64,000 nt of DNA from NCBI GenBank assembly GCA_013399875.1, contig VXAZ01002369.1, positions 269,459 to 333,458 on the forward strand, read 5' to 3'. This document shows, piece by piece, positions 13,581-27,358 of the stretch. The stretch comes from Gymnorhina tibicen. Its lineage: Eukaryota > Chordata > Aves > Passeriformes > Artamidae. Below the pieces are notes generated by a model, which saw only the letters and a list, made by a program, of their open reading frames with translations, was not told the DNA's origin and did not search any database. The translations under genes were made by a program, and so were the position numbers. Positions within the stretch are counted from its first letter, which is position 1; each line of letters starts with the position of its first letter.

Positions 13581-16500
13581 AAATGTTTTCTTCCCACCTT
13601 TCTACCACTTCTGTGATCTTTTCAATCAATGTGTGGAGTCAGCTGTCCCAATTGTCAAAGAAAAGTCTGAAAATCCCATACAAAAGTATCTTGCTATTTC
13701 AATGTCAGTGATATTTTTTCTGTGAGGGTAACTCATATTTTTTTAACCTTTGGGGTTGTCACTAAAAACTAAGTATAGATGTGCTTTGATGATGAAGCCT
13801 GGCAACTTAGAAATGGTTTCTTTTCTTCAAGTATAAATAGAGTTAGAACCTTACCAAATGTTCAGCTGGCTACTGAGACTTCTTAGTTGCTGGGAATGTC
13901 TGTACACAAGAGAACTTTTTGCTTGGGAGACACACTAAATGAATGGTGAATGCACCTAAAGAAAAAAACAACCCTCACAGTACCCAAGATGGGGCTGTAA
14001 ATGGGCTATTGCTCTGTTGGAAGTGAATCTTGGTATCAGCTTTTGTCAGCTTTCGTAAAACCACAACTCTGTGTTGCTGGTTTCTTATGAAAGAAAGTAC
14101 AGAGAATGACATAGAAATTGCCCCCAGATGGCCATAGCAGCCACGCTATATACATGTCCATGATGGACAGTTCTTTGGCTTGACCTTGTTAGGCTGTGCT
14201 TCTGTCCTTAGGCAGGACAGTTTAGCAGATCTCAGAACCAGTCCTCTTATGAGCTGTATTTCCCAGAAGACAGCTAAATTTTGTTCTTAATTATGCATTT
14301 TGGCAGTAGGAGCACAATTTCCATTGAATTCAACACAGATCAGCACACATATTTTAAAACCTCTTAATGCAATTAGAATTGTATTAAGGTTGTAAAATCC
14401 ATTGCCAGGGCACAGGAGCTAAAGAAAGTGCCAGCAGCAGGAACAGGTTGTGACAATAGTGAAGTGACATCTCTTTTTCCTGCTGTCACTCCTTGTGTCC
14501 CTAACTACTAGCATCTCAATTATTTAGTGTCACATGCCAAATTCTGACAGAAGTGTTGCAAGAAACCGTGGAGGTAAAGTTTTGAGTCTTCATTATAACA
14601 AAAATGATTAGGCAAGCTTTCTGTATTCTTGCCTGCAGCATTATTTGTCTTGAACAGTGTCTGTCATCTTTCCTTTTGGTGAAGCTGTCATGGTGTGATT
14701 AGGCATTGAAACCCACTGATTACGGCCAATAATGTGGAAAAACTCCTAGATACATGCCAGTCTTCATTTTGCTATAAATAATGAGTAGTCAGGAAGTCGA
14801 AGTGTTTATTTTGTTGGTTTTTTCCTGCCTCTTTTAGAATCCATTTCATTGGATTCTGATGAATGTTTCTAAGTTGGGAACCAAGAATAAATCAAGAAGA
14901 AAGATCATAACTGGAGGGATGCCAATCTGTCTACAGGTAATTTGTCTACTCTGTGAACAAAGGTGTTTGTGGGTCATGACTAATAATGGCATTCTTAGTG
15001 ACTTTTTCCACTCGAACAGAGAACGTATTCACTTACAATATTCTGAATCCAAGTGAGTGGTGGTTATCTCATCAGAAAAGCATGCTTTAGTGTTTTCTGA
15101 GGCACCATATCATGTTGGAGCATGATATAGCCATGTTCTGAGACAGTGTCCCATTTAGAAAAGCGTGAACCTGCATATGGTTATTCTGCTCTCAGGGATC
15201 TCACCTAAACTTTAGGCTATGTAGATCAACAGGCTTGAGAACCCATTCTTTGATTCACCAGAAGAATGATATTGCCTCCCTACAGACCTACAAAACCTTT
15301 TTGATCCCACCCTTTAAAACCTCCACTATTCCTGAAGTTCTTTCTTTCCAAACACATAGTCCTTAACATCTCTGTTAAACTCTGTCTTCATTTACATACT
15401 CCACCCAAAGGCCTTTGGGCTCTCCTTTCTAACCCATCACTCTTTAATCAGCTGTCATCAAGTTAAATTTACATACACTCCATCATTCATAGCTCCTTAA
15501 CTTGCAGCATGTGTTTCCAGCAGCAGATGGAAGCAGGAAGAAAAATCACCTGTGCTGCCAGGTTTCATTTCCCAAGGTAGAGAGTGGCTGTAGATCAGGA
15601 AGGAATAAGGAGACTTGATAGGAGAATGCACAGTAACTTGGTTGTACTGTGGAGGATGCTTGAACAGCTGTAAATAAGCTGTACTTCTTGAGTTCTGGTC
15701 CATGATCAGTCCCAGGGACAGCTTCCTTTGTGTCGGACAGTTCCAATGGGGAGTTTGTGCAGGACTGAGGATACCCATTAGCCAGAGACAACACTGAAAT
15801 GGACATGAAGACAATCTCCACCTTTCTGCACTGGACAGTCTTGCTCCTCAAAATTTAAAATGAGTTTTTCTTAAAATCTGTAAAGAGAAGTATTCCATAT
15901 ACCACAAAACTCCTGGTTTCTGCTTCAGTTCTGGATGCATCTTTCTCCACAATTACAGCCCTTTTTCATCCTTCGGAATCACAAAACTGCCCTGATCCAG
16001 TCTTCTCTGGATTCCTGTTTGTGAATATGTGACGTGGGTGCTTAGTGGGGAGAGCCCTCCCTGACACAGCACAGAGTTCGCTGGCTGATGTGATGACAAC
16101 TTGACTGACACATGGGTGTTTGGGGGCCAGGCTGCCTAAAGATCCTGCTCCCTGACATTCCCTTACACTCCTGTGCTGCTCCCGCTGTTGTGTCAGCACA
16201 CCCGATCACACAGCTGGCTGGAAAACAGTTTCAGGCTGGATCTTTTCCATACTCTGGTTCTCTGACATTCTTGTTAGCAGTGGTGTCAGCAGCACAGCGA
16301 TGTGACCAGGTGGCCTGGGGGTAAAAGGGCTGTTTAGCCAACAATACTGCTGGAGATAAAGGTTGACCTGGCCTTTAACAGGCAAAAGCAGAGCAAAGGA
16401 GACCATTGTCAGTACACAGAGCACTGTGAGAGCTGAAATGTCTTTTGGCAGAAGGAAAGTGACACTGGCAGTTTGAGCTATGCATGCAGAGTATCCATAC

Positions 16501-19500
16501 ACATGGTAAGAAACAGAATTTAGAAGTGTAGAACATGGAAGACCTACACTGTCAATGGGCTTCATGATTCCCTTCAAAGCCAGGCATGGGATCCAGTCAG
16601 CCTACACATACTATTTCCCAAAACCAGTACTGACTGCTTCAGTACCTGGCCAGGGTAAGAGCTACACGTACATGAATGTTTGTAGCAACTGTGTTTACTA
16701 ACGTCCAAATCGTGGCAGGGTTCAATGAATGAAGATAAGTCACACTAAAATATATGCATAAAGGGACATGAGATTGTTGGACAGAGAGAAGTTTTACCTC
16801 TCATTCAGCCAAGAAATAGATGACAGGCCAGTCAACTATAACAAATAGTAATCAGTTCCTTAAAGAAACATTTCTTTTTCTTTCCTTAGTTTTAATTCTC
16901 CTCCTGTTACCTGTTGGATAAGATAGAATTAAATAAATTTGATAGGCACTCAGAAGCAGGGTGGAATACTGATGGAGCTGGAGAACCTCAAAAGAGAGGT
17001 TGGCTGAAAAAACTGTTAAGGTTAACATGCTTCAAAAGGAAGATGATTTTAAATGAGTCAGGAATGCAAATAGTCAACCTTTCAGATGTGATCTGAATAA
17101 TGGCAGCACTTACAGTCTTTTCTTTCATTTCTTCACCTTTATTTTGTATAAAATTTTGAAGCTGTGTTGTTTATTTTGTAGATTGGAAATAAATCACCTA
17201 GGAAATAAAGTGCTTTTCACTTAACCCTGCTTTGAAGGTGATTTTAAGGTAGCTGATTAACACAAGGCATTTCTCATCCACAGGTGAGGTTAGTCTTGAA
17301 GCCGGAGCCCTGAAATGCCTGAAGAAACACCCAGCTCCCTTATATATCACTCCAGGTTCGGGTACCTGATAACAACTAGGGCAGGTTGGCACAGAACCTC
17401 GTGAGCCTGTTGAAGGGCTGACATTGGAAAAGCTGGGTCTGGGATAAGTGTCATCCAGGGAGGGTGTATAGCTAGGAAGGCTCCCCACCACGTGGCAGGT
17501 CAGCAAAGAGTGCCTCCAAGTCCTTTCTCTGGGAAATGTGAAACTCTGTGTTTTGTCACTACATCCCAGGCATCCATCCCACTGCTCTAGAAGGTGGTGT
17601 GCCAGTGCAGAGCAATGCCGGGAGACTTCTCTTGTTAATGTGGGTGAAAGTGGAGGTAACAGTGCCCTGCAGAGCAGAGCTGGCAGCTGGGATGAGTCAG
17701 AGCAGTCAGTTTTAGCCTCCTAGGACAGGCAGCAATGCTTAGTTCTGCCTTCCCTAATGCCTTCTTTTCTGACTCAATGTCTTCAGGATCTGATAAAGTG
17801 TGAAGAGAATTACATTATTTCTCCCTCTTGCACATTGCAGCATTTTAAGAGGAAGTCATTACTTCAGGCACGTATCTGCAGTTCACAGTTTTGCTGTCCC
17901 CAGAGTCTTGAAGGTTGGGGCAAACGCATTCACTGCCTACCTGTAACATCCCCAGTGAAGGAGCGAGAAGATTGAGGGTTTGCTGAGAGGACATTGACAA
18001 GAACCGGAGTATTTCCAAGTGTAGAAGAGAACTTTATCAAGTGTTAAATGCATTGGCCCAGGAAGCTGATTCTGGATGAGTCAGCAGTATTTGCTGAAGG
18101 AGTCCTTCTGAAGTTCCAGAAAGTTTTCTCAGGATTTGATCTAATAACAGATCCCTGATGAGGACCATGGTAGAAACTTGATTTCCATGTACCCTGCCAT
18201 GTCTATAAATTAGGCCATTAGCCTGCTACTCCCAGTTTCCTCCTGCCATTTGTAAGTAGCACAGAACAACAGGGTCTAATGTAATATGATGAGGAATGTT
18301 TTGAAGCAGATTTAAATGTAAAATGGAAAATGAAGTGATGGTCCTGCGTGTAAGGGCTGATGTAATAGAGAAAAATGTATCTTCTTGCCTAATGAATTTA
18401 CTGGGAAATATATTGCCAATTATGCTCAGCTCTCTCTGCTAAAAGCCACCAAATAACAGATGTGGTTATTTAAAGAGCTGCCAGCACAGGGCAGATGGAA
18501 AGAAAGGAATGGAAATTAAGAGGCACCTTTGATGCATTAAAAAGTGGAAATAAAGAGAAGGCTGTTACTGCCAAAGATGGACTGACTGCTAGAGAAACCA
18601 TGTTTCAAATATCATCTTTACACAGGTGACTCTCCAGAGGTTTCTGGCAGGTGCTTCATGCCCTCAGTTAGCACTTCACTGACACTGAAAAGGTAGAAGG
18701 ATATTTGAACTCTAGTATTCTGTCGTCGGGATCCTTCATATTGAAACCTTGGAACAAAAATGAGGTTGGAATTTGCTTTGTTTCTTTTCAAACAGTGTTT
18801 CTGAATCTTGTGCATGTCTGTTGATACAGTATCTGCAAGATGAGATGAACCAGACTTTTTCCCCAGAAAAAAATTCTACAGTCCTTCAACAGTACTGAAT
18901 GAGGTTTGTCAGGAAAGTAATCTACTTATTATCTTAAAAAGGAGAATTATCTCCAGTAACTGTCACCCTGCAACAGACAAACTGAGCTTATAAGAAGTGT
19001 ATAAGCAAGGGGCAAAAAGCAGTGCACATTCTGCTCTGCATTGCCCCTCTGTTGCACTAGCTCTCCATTAGAACTGCGTTGTTAATCTCACGAGAGTTTT
19101 GCTGATAAAGGATAGATTTCTGCACCAAATCAGTGCATATTTGGTCCTCAACCCTGACCTCATATTAGTTCTCTATGTGTTACATTACTGGGCTTTTTGG
19201 TGTAACCACGAAGTTTGATGGGTTAGGCAGGTTTGATTATTCTTGTCCAGGGCATTAAGCACAATATGAAAGACCAGCTATGAAAACTAATCACAATGAC
19301 AGAATTGGATATGGTTGATCTAGTTTTACTTGCTGAGTGACATTTCCAGGATAAAAAAAGAACATTATGGTTTAAAGATGCCATTATGAAGTTGCTGTAG
19401 CTTGAAAATGAAGCAACCCTTAATGCAACAAGAAGGCACTGTGGCATTCAGTAAAATAAAGAAGTCTTTTGCCTTTAACCTTACAACTAAAATCAGCATC

Positions 19501-20561
19501 CTTGGATGCTGTGTGGATGCAGTTTTTTCATAGAAACAAGAAAGGGCTTTGACTCAGTTTCTGGAATAGTCTCACAACCCTTATACCATAGAGGAAGATG
19601 TGGTCCTTTAATGACTCTGTTACTTCTCTAGAAATGGTCTGAGCTTGTTCTAAATTTTTTCTCCTGCAAAATGGTCTTGTTTTTTGTTTCTTTTTAAAAA
19701 AAACCTTATTCACCTCAGTCTATCTCAGTCCTTGGGAACCAAATATGTTTGACAACTGTCTGTCATTGTAGGAGATTGACCTTTACCTAAATGAATTTGG
19801 ATTTCTTTTGTGTAATACTTGGGAAGTAAAAGTTTATTCTAATACAGTGTAAGGACAGACAGAAAAAATTGTTTACTTACTTCAGTTTTGTAGGAGGTCT
19901 CAGGTTGAGTAACTCATCTCAAAACCAGCAACTTAGATTGCTTTTCAAAGTCTCCTTTTTCAAACATTTTATGATTGTGAGAGGCATTTATTTATTTCTG
20001 CTCAATTCATTCCAGCTCTGAGCAGCAACCTTGTCTGGATGGATAACACTAGCATTTGACCAGGGTTGGGAGTCTGTTTTCTAACTCATGAACAGTTTGG
20101 CAGCATTACCAATTTAACTACCATCACCTGATGTGCAAGGACCTGTTCTGTCTGTGAAGAGCTGCTTTCCAGGGAAAGGGTGCAGAAAATCCAGGTCAGC
20201 TGTTGGAAACTTTATAATACAGTCATGTCAGTGCAGGGCAGCGCTTGGGCTAATAAACCTCATCTCTGAGCAGGTCTCTGTAGTGTAGGAGCAGCACAGC
20301 TTTGATATTCCACTGCCTTTTCTAATCCTGGAGGCGGGTCTCTTGTGGATTTTGTTTGGGCAGGTGGAACTGCCCCACATGTCACAGCACTGGAGCTAGG
20401 GCTGCTTCTCCAGAGGTGTGGGCTAAGAGGGGACCTACATGCACATGTGTGTAATGGTGTTCCCTGGGTTCCTGTCTCCTGGCTGCTTCTGCTCCTAAGG
20501 CCTCCTGTTAAGAAGGAAGGATATGAGCAGACTGACTTTCAGAAAGGCTGACAAGAAGTTG

Positions 20562-20583
20562 TTCCCATTAACTTCAACGGGAA
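20562..20583. repeat. Short near-palindromic relic (attgacttcaatggga type)
   Basis: The segment reads ttcccattaacttcaacggg plus two more bases and is nearly its own reverse complement. It resembles a short motif around 'ttgacttcaatggga' that I recall as widely dispersed in bird and reptile genomes. Similar copies lie at 26376-26404 and 57696-57737. Confidence 0.35.
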
Positions 20584-22037
20584 TAGTCCTGAAAAGAAGC
20601 TGCTGTTGACTAGTGCACTCCAGATGCTAGCAGTCCCTGTATATTCCTTACTGCAGAGACATGCCAGGTTTGATTATTTATGCTGGAATGGTACAGACCA
20701 GGATGCAGCAGAAGTAGCATGTGTGTATATGTCAAACTGCTAATGACAGCCCTGCCTACACTTCATATTGAAACAGTTCCAAGACGTGTCAGAAAGAAGA
20801 GGTATATAGTAATTGACAGTGAAGAAAGCAATGTGAAATTTGAGCAGCCGTCATTAGAGCTTGCATCTAAAAAGCAAACTGAGATTACTGTGGGACTAGC
20901 TAATGAGTTGAGAGTTACGAATTTGAACTAATATCTGGCTGGATTGGATACTTGCAGTGCCCTCTCAATCTGCAGATGAAAGAAGGGAAATAGTTTACAA
21001 TTCAGTATGGTAGTGCAGACAAATGAGACATTGATAGAGACCCCTTAGTTAAAAAAAAAGAGAAGGAAAGAAAATGGACCCAAATACAACAAATGTATAC
21101 ATCTCCTCGGAGTTATCTCAGTAAGGTAGAGTTATTTCAAGATTTCCAGATGATTCACAGTGCCTGCAGTATCATGTTTTCATGTTCTAATTCTCTGTAT
21201 CTTGGAGATTTGAGTTTTTATTACCTGATTTCAACTCAGAAATTATTTTTTGTAATTACTTGGTCAATTGATCTAGCTGAGGAGGCATTAATCCAGAAGT
21301 TTATGGGTAGTCTGATTCTATTAACTGATCTTTCTTTTAAGCTTTACAACAGCAATAAAAAATATTCTTCAGCATTCCCCTGTATCTGGCCATTTCTGCC
21401 AATGGGGAATATACCAGCCCCATCAGCCCAGATCCTGCTCTGCCTTGAAGGATTGAAAAATCCCCAAGTCATGGGAACATAGGAAACAGAACCTAAGGAG
21501 AAACTCCAGGCGATATAAGATGAGAAGTGGTTGAAATGCCCTATATATGCATATTACAGGCTCTGTGGATAAGCATTTGCTGTCCTTTGGAGGCAGTTTG
21601 ATCACCTCCATATGGACTGCTGAAAATGTTACAGCCTGCAATTTAGCTCACTAAGAAATACAAGATGTTTTCTTCTTTCTCTCCTGTAGATCTTTCTATC
21701 ACCTGCCATCTTCCTCAACCACTTCTAGAAGCTGCAAAATTAGGAATGACAAAACACGCAAAAATGAATCATAGGTAAAAGTGACAGCTCAGAAATATCA
21801 AAATGTGCTGTAGGTGGAACTTGATTTAAAATGGAACATGAAAAAACAGCAGGAATTCTTTGGAAAGAAAGAAATGGCATGCAGAAAGTGGAAATCTGAA
21901 GCCTCTGAAAATCCTAGAGAGAAAAGAAGTGGCAGAAAATCAAGCAGCCAAGCAAACACAGTACAGATCTAAGTAATTAAACATCCAGATGTGTTAGAAA
22001 TTGTTGATCCAATTTGCTCCTAAGCGTTGGCTTCTGC

Positions 22038-22338
22038 TGACGTCAGACCTGTCCAGGTGTCTGGTTATTTCTATCTCTGTAAGTCTAGATCAATTACTTT
22101 GGTTCACATTTGTTTCCACTGTAAAGGTTTATGTGCCTTTGGTGACTTAGCAGTCACAAGAAAAGACAGAATGATGCTTTGTTTGCATTGTTGCAATAGC
22201 TAAAGTTGAGTCAGCTGCTTGAAATATCATTTTACTGGGTTACCTTCTCATTCTTTATGAACAAAACGTTTTGGATTTTTTCTTAACCACGCCTGCAATC
22301 CTTTCCAGTGAAGTCTGTGATTTGCATGTGATTTGCAT
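22038..22338. promoter_or_regulatory. Candidate cis-regulatory cluster (CRE, AP-1/MARE, twin octamers)
   Basis: Seen directly: a perfect palindromic cAMP response element TGACGTCA at 22038-22045, a CAGGTG E-box at about 22054-22059, an AP-1/MARE-like TGAGTCAGC at 22207-22215, and two perfect ATTTGCAT octamers in tandem at 22320-22327 and 22331-22338. These bind CREB/ATF, bHLH/zinc-finger, AP-1/MAF and POU factors respectively. Clustering within 300 bp is suggestive of an enhancer, but single motifs are common by chance and conservation cannot be judged here. Confidence 0.3.
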
Positions 22339-25300
22339 GTAGGCCCAGAGATTGCTGCAGGATGCTGCTGTTAACAGGTAAGGAGGACACACAAAGCAGC
22401 AGTGACACGGCTGGGAGTTCTGCAGTACACAGCCTTGAACCTGCAGCTCTGGGGAGAAACTGCAATGGAAACCACAAAATTTCTTGGGGAGCAAGATGCT
22501 TTTACACACATTTTCATGATCCTGGGACAATGGTAAGCTGTGGCACACTGTGCCTCCTACCTTTAATTCCGTTATGCCAGATAATGCATCCAAAATCTCT
22601 GTAATTTTTAAGATCTCTGGGACCTTTGGGACTTAAACAAATGTTTTTCTTGTCACCCTGGTACCATTCAGACAAAGTATTGCAGAAAAGTGAGAAAGAA
22701 GGTTTTTAAGTCTGAAGAAATTGATAGACATCTTTGAGTTCCAAAAGCTTCATCTCAGGACAACAGAGCTGAACTCACTTCTTCATTTCTGGAGAGAACA
22801 GAGCTAGGGAAGCAAAATTAGTTGAATATTTTGATGGATTTTCCCATCTGTATGAATTTGAAAGTCAATTTTCTCTTCTTTTTTTGATCTTACAGTGATC
22901 GCTTATCTAGAATAGACAGCCTTGAGCTGGTCTGAGGCAAGACTTCTCTGAATTGCATCTGTGCTATCATGCATGCTCCTTATTCTGAGAGACATCAGGG
23001 CGGGCTTAAAGAAGCTCTGTAAGATGATACCAAAACTTCCAGGGAAAATGTAGATCTTTTCCAGCTCTGTTGGATCTACCTTGTGGAACTTGAGCCAAAA
23101 CCCAGTGTAATTTTACACTCCAGGACTTGTCTGAACCTGCATTCCCCTTGACTGCAGGCCAGCATTTCCGTTCTCCAAGGAAAGGAAGGGGAGCTGTTTG
23201 CAAAGGGGTTTTAAAGCATGATGGGTCTCTTGCAAGCATGAAAAAAGATGTAATGACTAAAAAGTTGGTCACGCAGCATTCTATTTTAAACTGTGTTTTT
23301 CCTCTTGCAAGGAAGGAGGGATAGGCACAGATAAAAGGTGAAAACATTATATGCTTTTTATTGCATGTCTTCTTCATATGTACTGCATTGATTTTTATCC
23401 CCTGAGGTATTAAAAAGAAAGGTTGTGAAAATAATTCCAAAGAAATCAAAGAGCACCCAGAATACTCGTAAACAAAACCAGTTATTCTGCATATATTCAA
23501 GCTGATGTATGGCCTAGCTCCTGATCTTGCAGCCTAATGTTCTCCTGTGCTGGGCACATGAAATCTGTGAAAGCAAATTACTCAGCACTAGCAAAAGATG
23601 GGGACGATTTGTCCACACTTTCTGCTAAAAACCCTATGCCTCACGCTATAGCACCCATATAGCTCAGACAGAAGGAGATCCCTCCAAGGGATTAAACACT
23701 ACCCCAGAAAAGCTTCCCCTTCACTTTATCCAAAAACTACAGTCCCCTTGACAGACTCAGAGGTGATAACAGGCAAAAAGGGTGAGGGACAGCTCTCACA
23801 AGAGGTGACAGATCTCCTGGATCTGTCCAGGAGGACATGGAGATACCAAAAAGGATGGTCAGAGACTCAAATATTTGGACAGGTTGTTAGAATATCTATG
23901 CAGGTCATGAAGGATTGCACATGCGGTAATGGGGAAATGTTTTGAGAACCTTTTTTTCAACATCGGCTGCTCCTGAAATGTTCCCCTTGTGAGGGCCACC
24001 ACAGGCAACTGCCCAGAAGCTTGGAAGCCCTGGACTTGCATGTGCAATAAGACCATGTGAAAAAAATTAGGCAAGAAGTGAACATAGGTCATGAAAAATA
24101 GAGAGACTATCAATAATATATGATGAAGAAGATAAGTGACCTACTGGCTATTCTCGGTTGTAATCTTCAGTTCATTTTGTCTCTGTTCAGGGCTATATAG
24201 CTATAATGTTCTTGCTTCTATTTGTCACAGTCCTTGCAGTGAGCTGAGAGGTCACCTGGGTGGATTTCATGCAGCTTCCATGAGTCTGACACCCTGCTGA
24301 CACTCTGGTGCGACTGGTGTGTAGCTCCTGGTGTGCTCTTGTCTCTGTGCTGTTTCTCATTCTGCCATATGGCTTGATCTGGTCACCCAGCTCCTCATCC
24401 TAGCCCAGCCTTTGTGGCTTAGCTCTAGGCATGTGAGTGGGGTGCAGTGCTGCCTGCCTTGTGCTGAAAGGGCTATGCTGACCTCCTTCCTGCTGGCAGC
24501 TGTCAGCCTTTGCAGGCCCCAGCGAAAGAAGTTCTCTGTAGGTCTACATACAATGCGCTTCGATCTTTAAACCCTTCATAGGGCCCAGTCACATCCTGTC
24601 TTGGACAGATTTCAAATTTAAATACAGCAATTAACAAAACCCACCAGACTGAGAGCAGCTACCCTGCTATCTCTTTTTTTCTTCTTCCCTTTGTTCTTCT
24701 TTCCCTCTGCCATTATTCACAAAACTATCCAACCTAAAAACTGAAAGAAAACACATCTCATGTGTTTGCAGCCTGAGACAGACTTTGTTTAGTTTGATGG
24801 TCTAATTCCCTTTTGGTGACCTCACTTTCACCTGTGTAAAGCAGTCTGTTTGAGCAATGATGCAGTGACAGGGACAGCACAGACTTTGTGTGTAGGAGGG
24901 TGTAAAGAGATCAGTGTTTGTGACTGGCTGTGTAATGCACACCAGAGGCAAACATCTAAGTACGGATATTCCTCTAAAGGAGATCCTTGCCATCCTCCCA
25001 TAACTCACATTTTCTGCAAGCTGTTTGTGAAGTGAGAGGTGTTAGCATTAATTCTGCTTGAATGTCAAACCTTTTTCTCATGGAAAATGTCCCTCTGCTT
25101 CCATCTTTCCTGCAGTACTTCACTGTCTGAAGCTAAGGAAGGACTTTCATGCTAAGATTGGGCCCTCTGTTGTAGTTGCACGCTGGTGATTGGCATCTCC
25201 TTCCTCTCCCTAGGGAGGGCTTGTGCACACCCTCTTCAAGGTTCTTATTGAGTGTAAAACACCCCAGCACAGCCTGAGCACAAAGCTGCTGGGATTAAGA

Positions 25301-26375
25301 GATGGGATTGTAACAGAAGGAGCCAGTGATCTCTGGGCATATTTTAAATATTATCTGCTGGATTATTTGACTGAGTTTTCTGGTTATTCTTCCATCCATG
25401 CTGGTTATCTTTTTTGTCTGTATTTTGGCTAAGAAGAAAATTGTCATAGATTATCTAGGAGGGCTAGCTCTTCTTCTTTTACAGAAGTTGGTGCAGTATT
25501 TCCTCTTCTGGAAGTGCTGCCTTGCACAGGTAGCACAAACGTGTGCTTTTAGAGCTTTATCCCAACAAGTCAGCTGTGCCGCTGTAGCATTGTTTTTGCA
25601 AGCAATGCCTCAAATACCCACATCTCCAAAAGCAGAGACATAGAAGAAACACCTTATGGGTGGGTAACCAGTGTTGACTTCCTCAGTCCTGCCTGCCTTT
25701 CCTAAAATGGTCTTTGAAGTGTTTTTTTCCAAAAAGTACATGATTGTAATTAAGAGAGAAAAATGAACTGTTAATCAGAAACAAACTATTTGCTCTAAGA
25801 GCTCAGATACACCTGGGGCTGTGATTGCCATGTGTGATACATCCATATTAAACAGCATATGGGCAGGCTTTTCTTTTCGTGGTTTATCACTAAAAATTAG
25901 TATCGTTCTTGCACAGATGGCTTCATCCCAAGCTGAGTCTGGATGACTCAGTTGTCCACTGCAGCCTCAGTTATGTTTGGTGATGAAGAGGAAAGGTACT
26001 TAGCTTCAATCTGCAAGCAGGATGTGCTGAGTACTTTTCGTGCCCTTTCACTGGACCTGCTCATATAAAATAGAAATGCCAGTGATTAATATACTGAAGC
26101 AACTGTTTTATAAAGGATACTAGCCACTGATTTCAGAGGTTAATAGGAAGAAGTACATTAGATTCACTTGGGATTCACAGAGGTAATGTAGTTTATGAAG
26201 TTGCTGTAAAGCTGTTTCTTCCCTTCGTTGAGTGTTCCAGATTGACAGAACATATCCAAGAACATGTGTCTACATGAAGTTTCTTCAGGGCGCTGTCATG
26301 GTATGAAATTACAGCTGTACCTCCAGGCAGTTGTATGTCCTCACGTATGTTTGCTGTGGCCTTTCAGGCACAAAA

Positions 26376-26404
26376 ATCAATGCAATTCTGTTGACTTCAG
26401 GGCC
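26376..26404. repeat. Short relic of the ttgacttcag motif
   Basis: The text 'atcaatgcaattctgttgac' followed by 'ttcaggg' resembles the same dispersed sauropsid motif as at 20562-20583. It is too short for a firm family assignment. Confidence 0.25.
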
Positions 26405-26466
26405 TTGTCAGGTCACATACTCAACTGTTTCGGCAGCAGCCCGTGCTTGTCTCACATTCTGTTTAG

Positions 26467-26554
26467 GTCTCATCGTGGATTAGTACCTCCTGAGGACTTA
26501 AGAAGGCAAATGTTAAAAGCAAACAGCAGCATTACAGAAGCCTCTAACAGTAAG
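26467..26554 (+). CDS. Exon-like segment, unidentified gene
   Basis: This is an 88-bp segment preceded by a pyrimidine-rich acceptor (tgtctcacattctgtttag) and followed by a near-consensus donor (AAG|GTAAGG). Exactly one frame is open. It starts with the last base of a split codon and ends on a codon boundary, encoding about 29 residues beginning SHRGLVPPEDLRRQM, hydrophilic and basic/acidic in mixture. The other two frames contain stops. I do not recognise the protein. No partner exon was found in the window, so if real it belongs to a gene with introns larger than the visible flanks, or to an alternatively used exon. It could equally be a chance combination of splice signals and a short open frame. 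Confidence 0.3.
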
Positions 26555-27333
26555 GTAAGGATAAAGTCAGAGATCAGTGAGAAGTATTGTTTTCTTGGGC
26601 ATTTTATGAACCTCACTTTCAGAAGCTACAGTCAACTCTCAATCATAATGCAGTACTTCCCAGTATAAGGATTCCTTTGTTAAACTTCAAGACAGTAAAA
26701 TCTTCCAGATTGAAAGTATTGTGTTTAGAGTTCAGATTTCTTGCAGCAAAGAACAGATGTATATTCACCAAAGTGATTAACAGATAATTCTTTCAGTGCA
26801 CAGGAAAATGGTAGTTGAAAGAAACATTAATTACTTGAAAAGGAAGGGAGATAATAGGTAAAATTCCTTCAGTTTTATGCTAGGTAGTTCAGGAGCTGGT
26901 TCACGAACAAAGCTGCTACTATAAAGTTGGCAACTTCAGTGGGAGCAAGTGTGCAGAAAACTGAAAACAGGAACAATCTTAGATAATGAATTTTTGTATA
27001 CTGTTGCACATCTATGAGAGATCTTGGAAATGCATTGCATTTTCCAGGAATCCTGGTCCCATCACCACTGACTTTGCCATAAAGTTATTCAAACCCTTTC
27101 CTTAAAAAATATTCAGATGTCCATAGGAGTAAAGCTCCTAAGTTCAGTAGGTGACAGATCTGGGCTAAGAAGCGACAGCACACTAGGGCTGGTATGCTAG
27201 AAACACTAACATGCAAGGAAGAGCTGACTGCAGGATGGGAACAGGATTCTTTCAGCAAAATTTTACTTCATTCAAGCCTTGGAAGTCCTGTAGGTTTAAT
27301 CAGTTTCATTTTCTCTGACCTATCATCCTAATG

Positions 27334-27358
27334 TACACACACATGCACACACACCCCA
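27334..27358. repeat. CA-rich microsatellite remnant
   Basis: Two short runs of CA repeats (acacacac) interrupted by atg, followed by a C-rich patch. Short and imperfect. Confidence 0.6.

Noticed and set aside
20680..20931. 83-codon frame with a charged C-terminal half (RRVRKKRYIVIDSEES)
   Set aside because: The composition looks protein-like, but I recognise no family, see no convincing acceptor, and the first third is cysteine-rich noise.
23006..23500. 164-codon minus-strand open frame
   Set aside because: It is the longest frame in the window, but it has no domain, signal or repeat pattern. One or a few frames of this length are expected by chance in 64 kb read in six frames.
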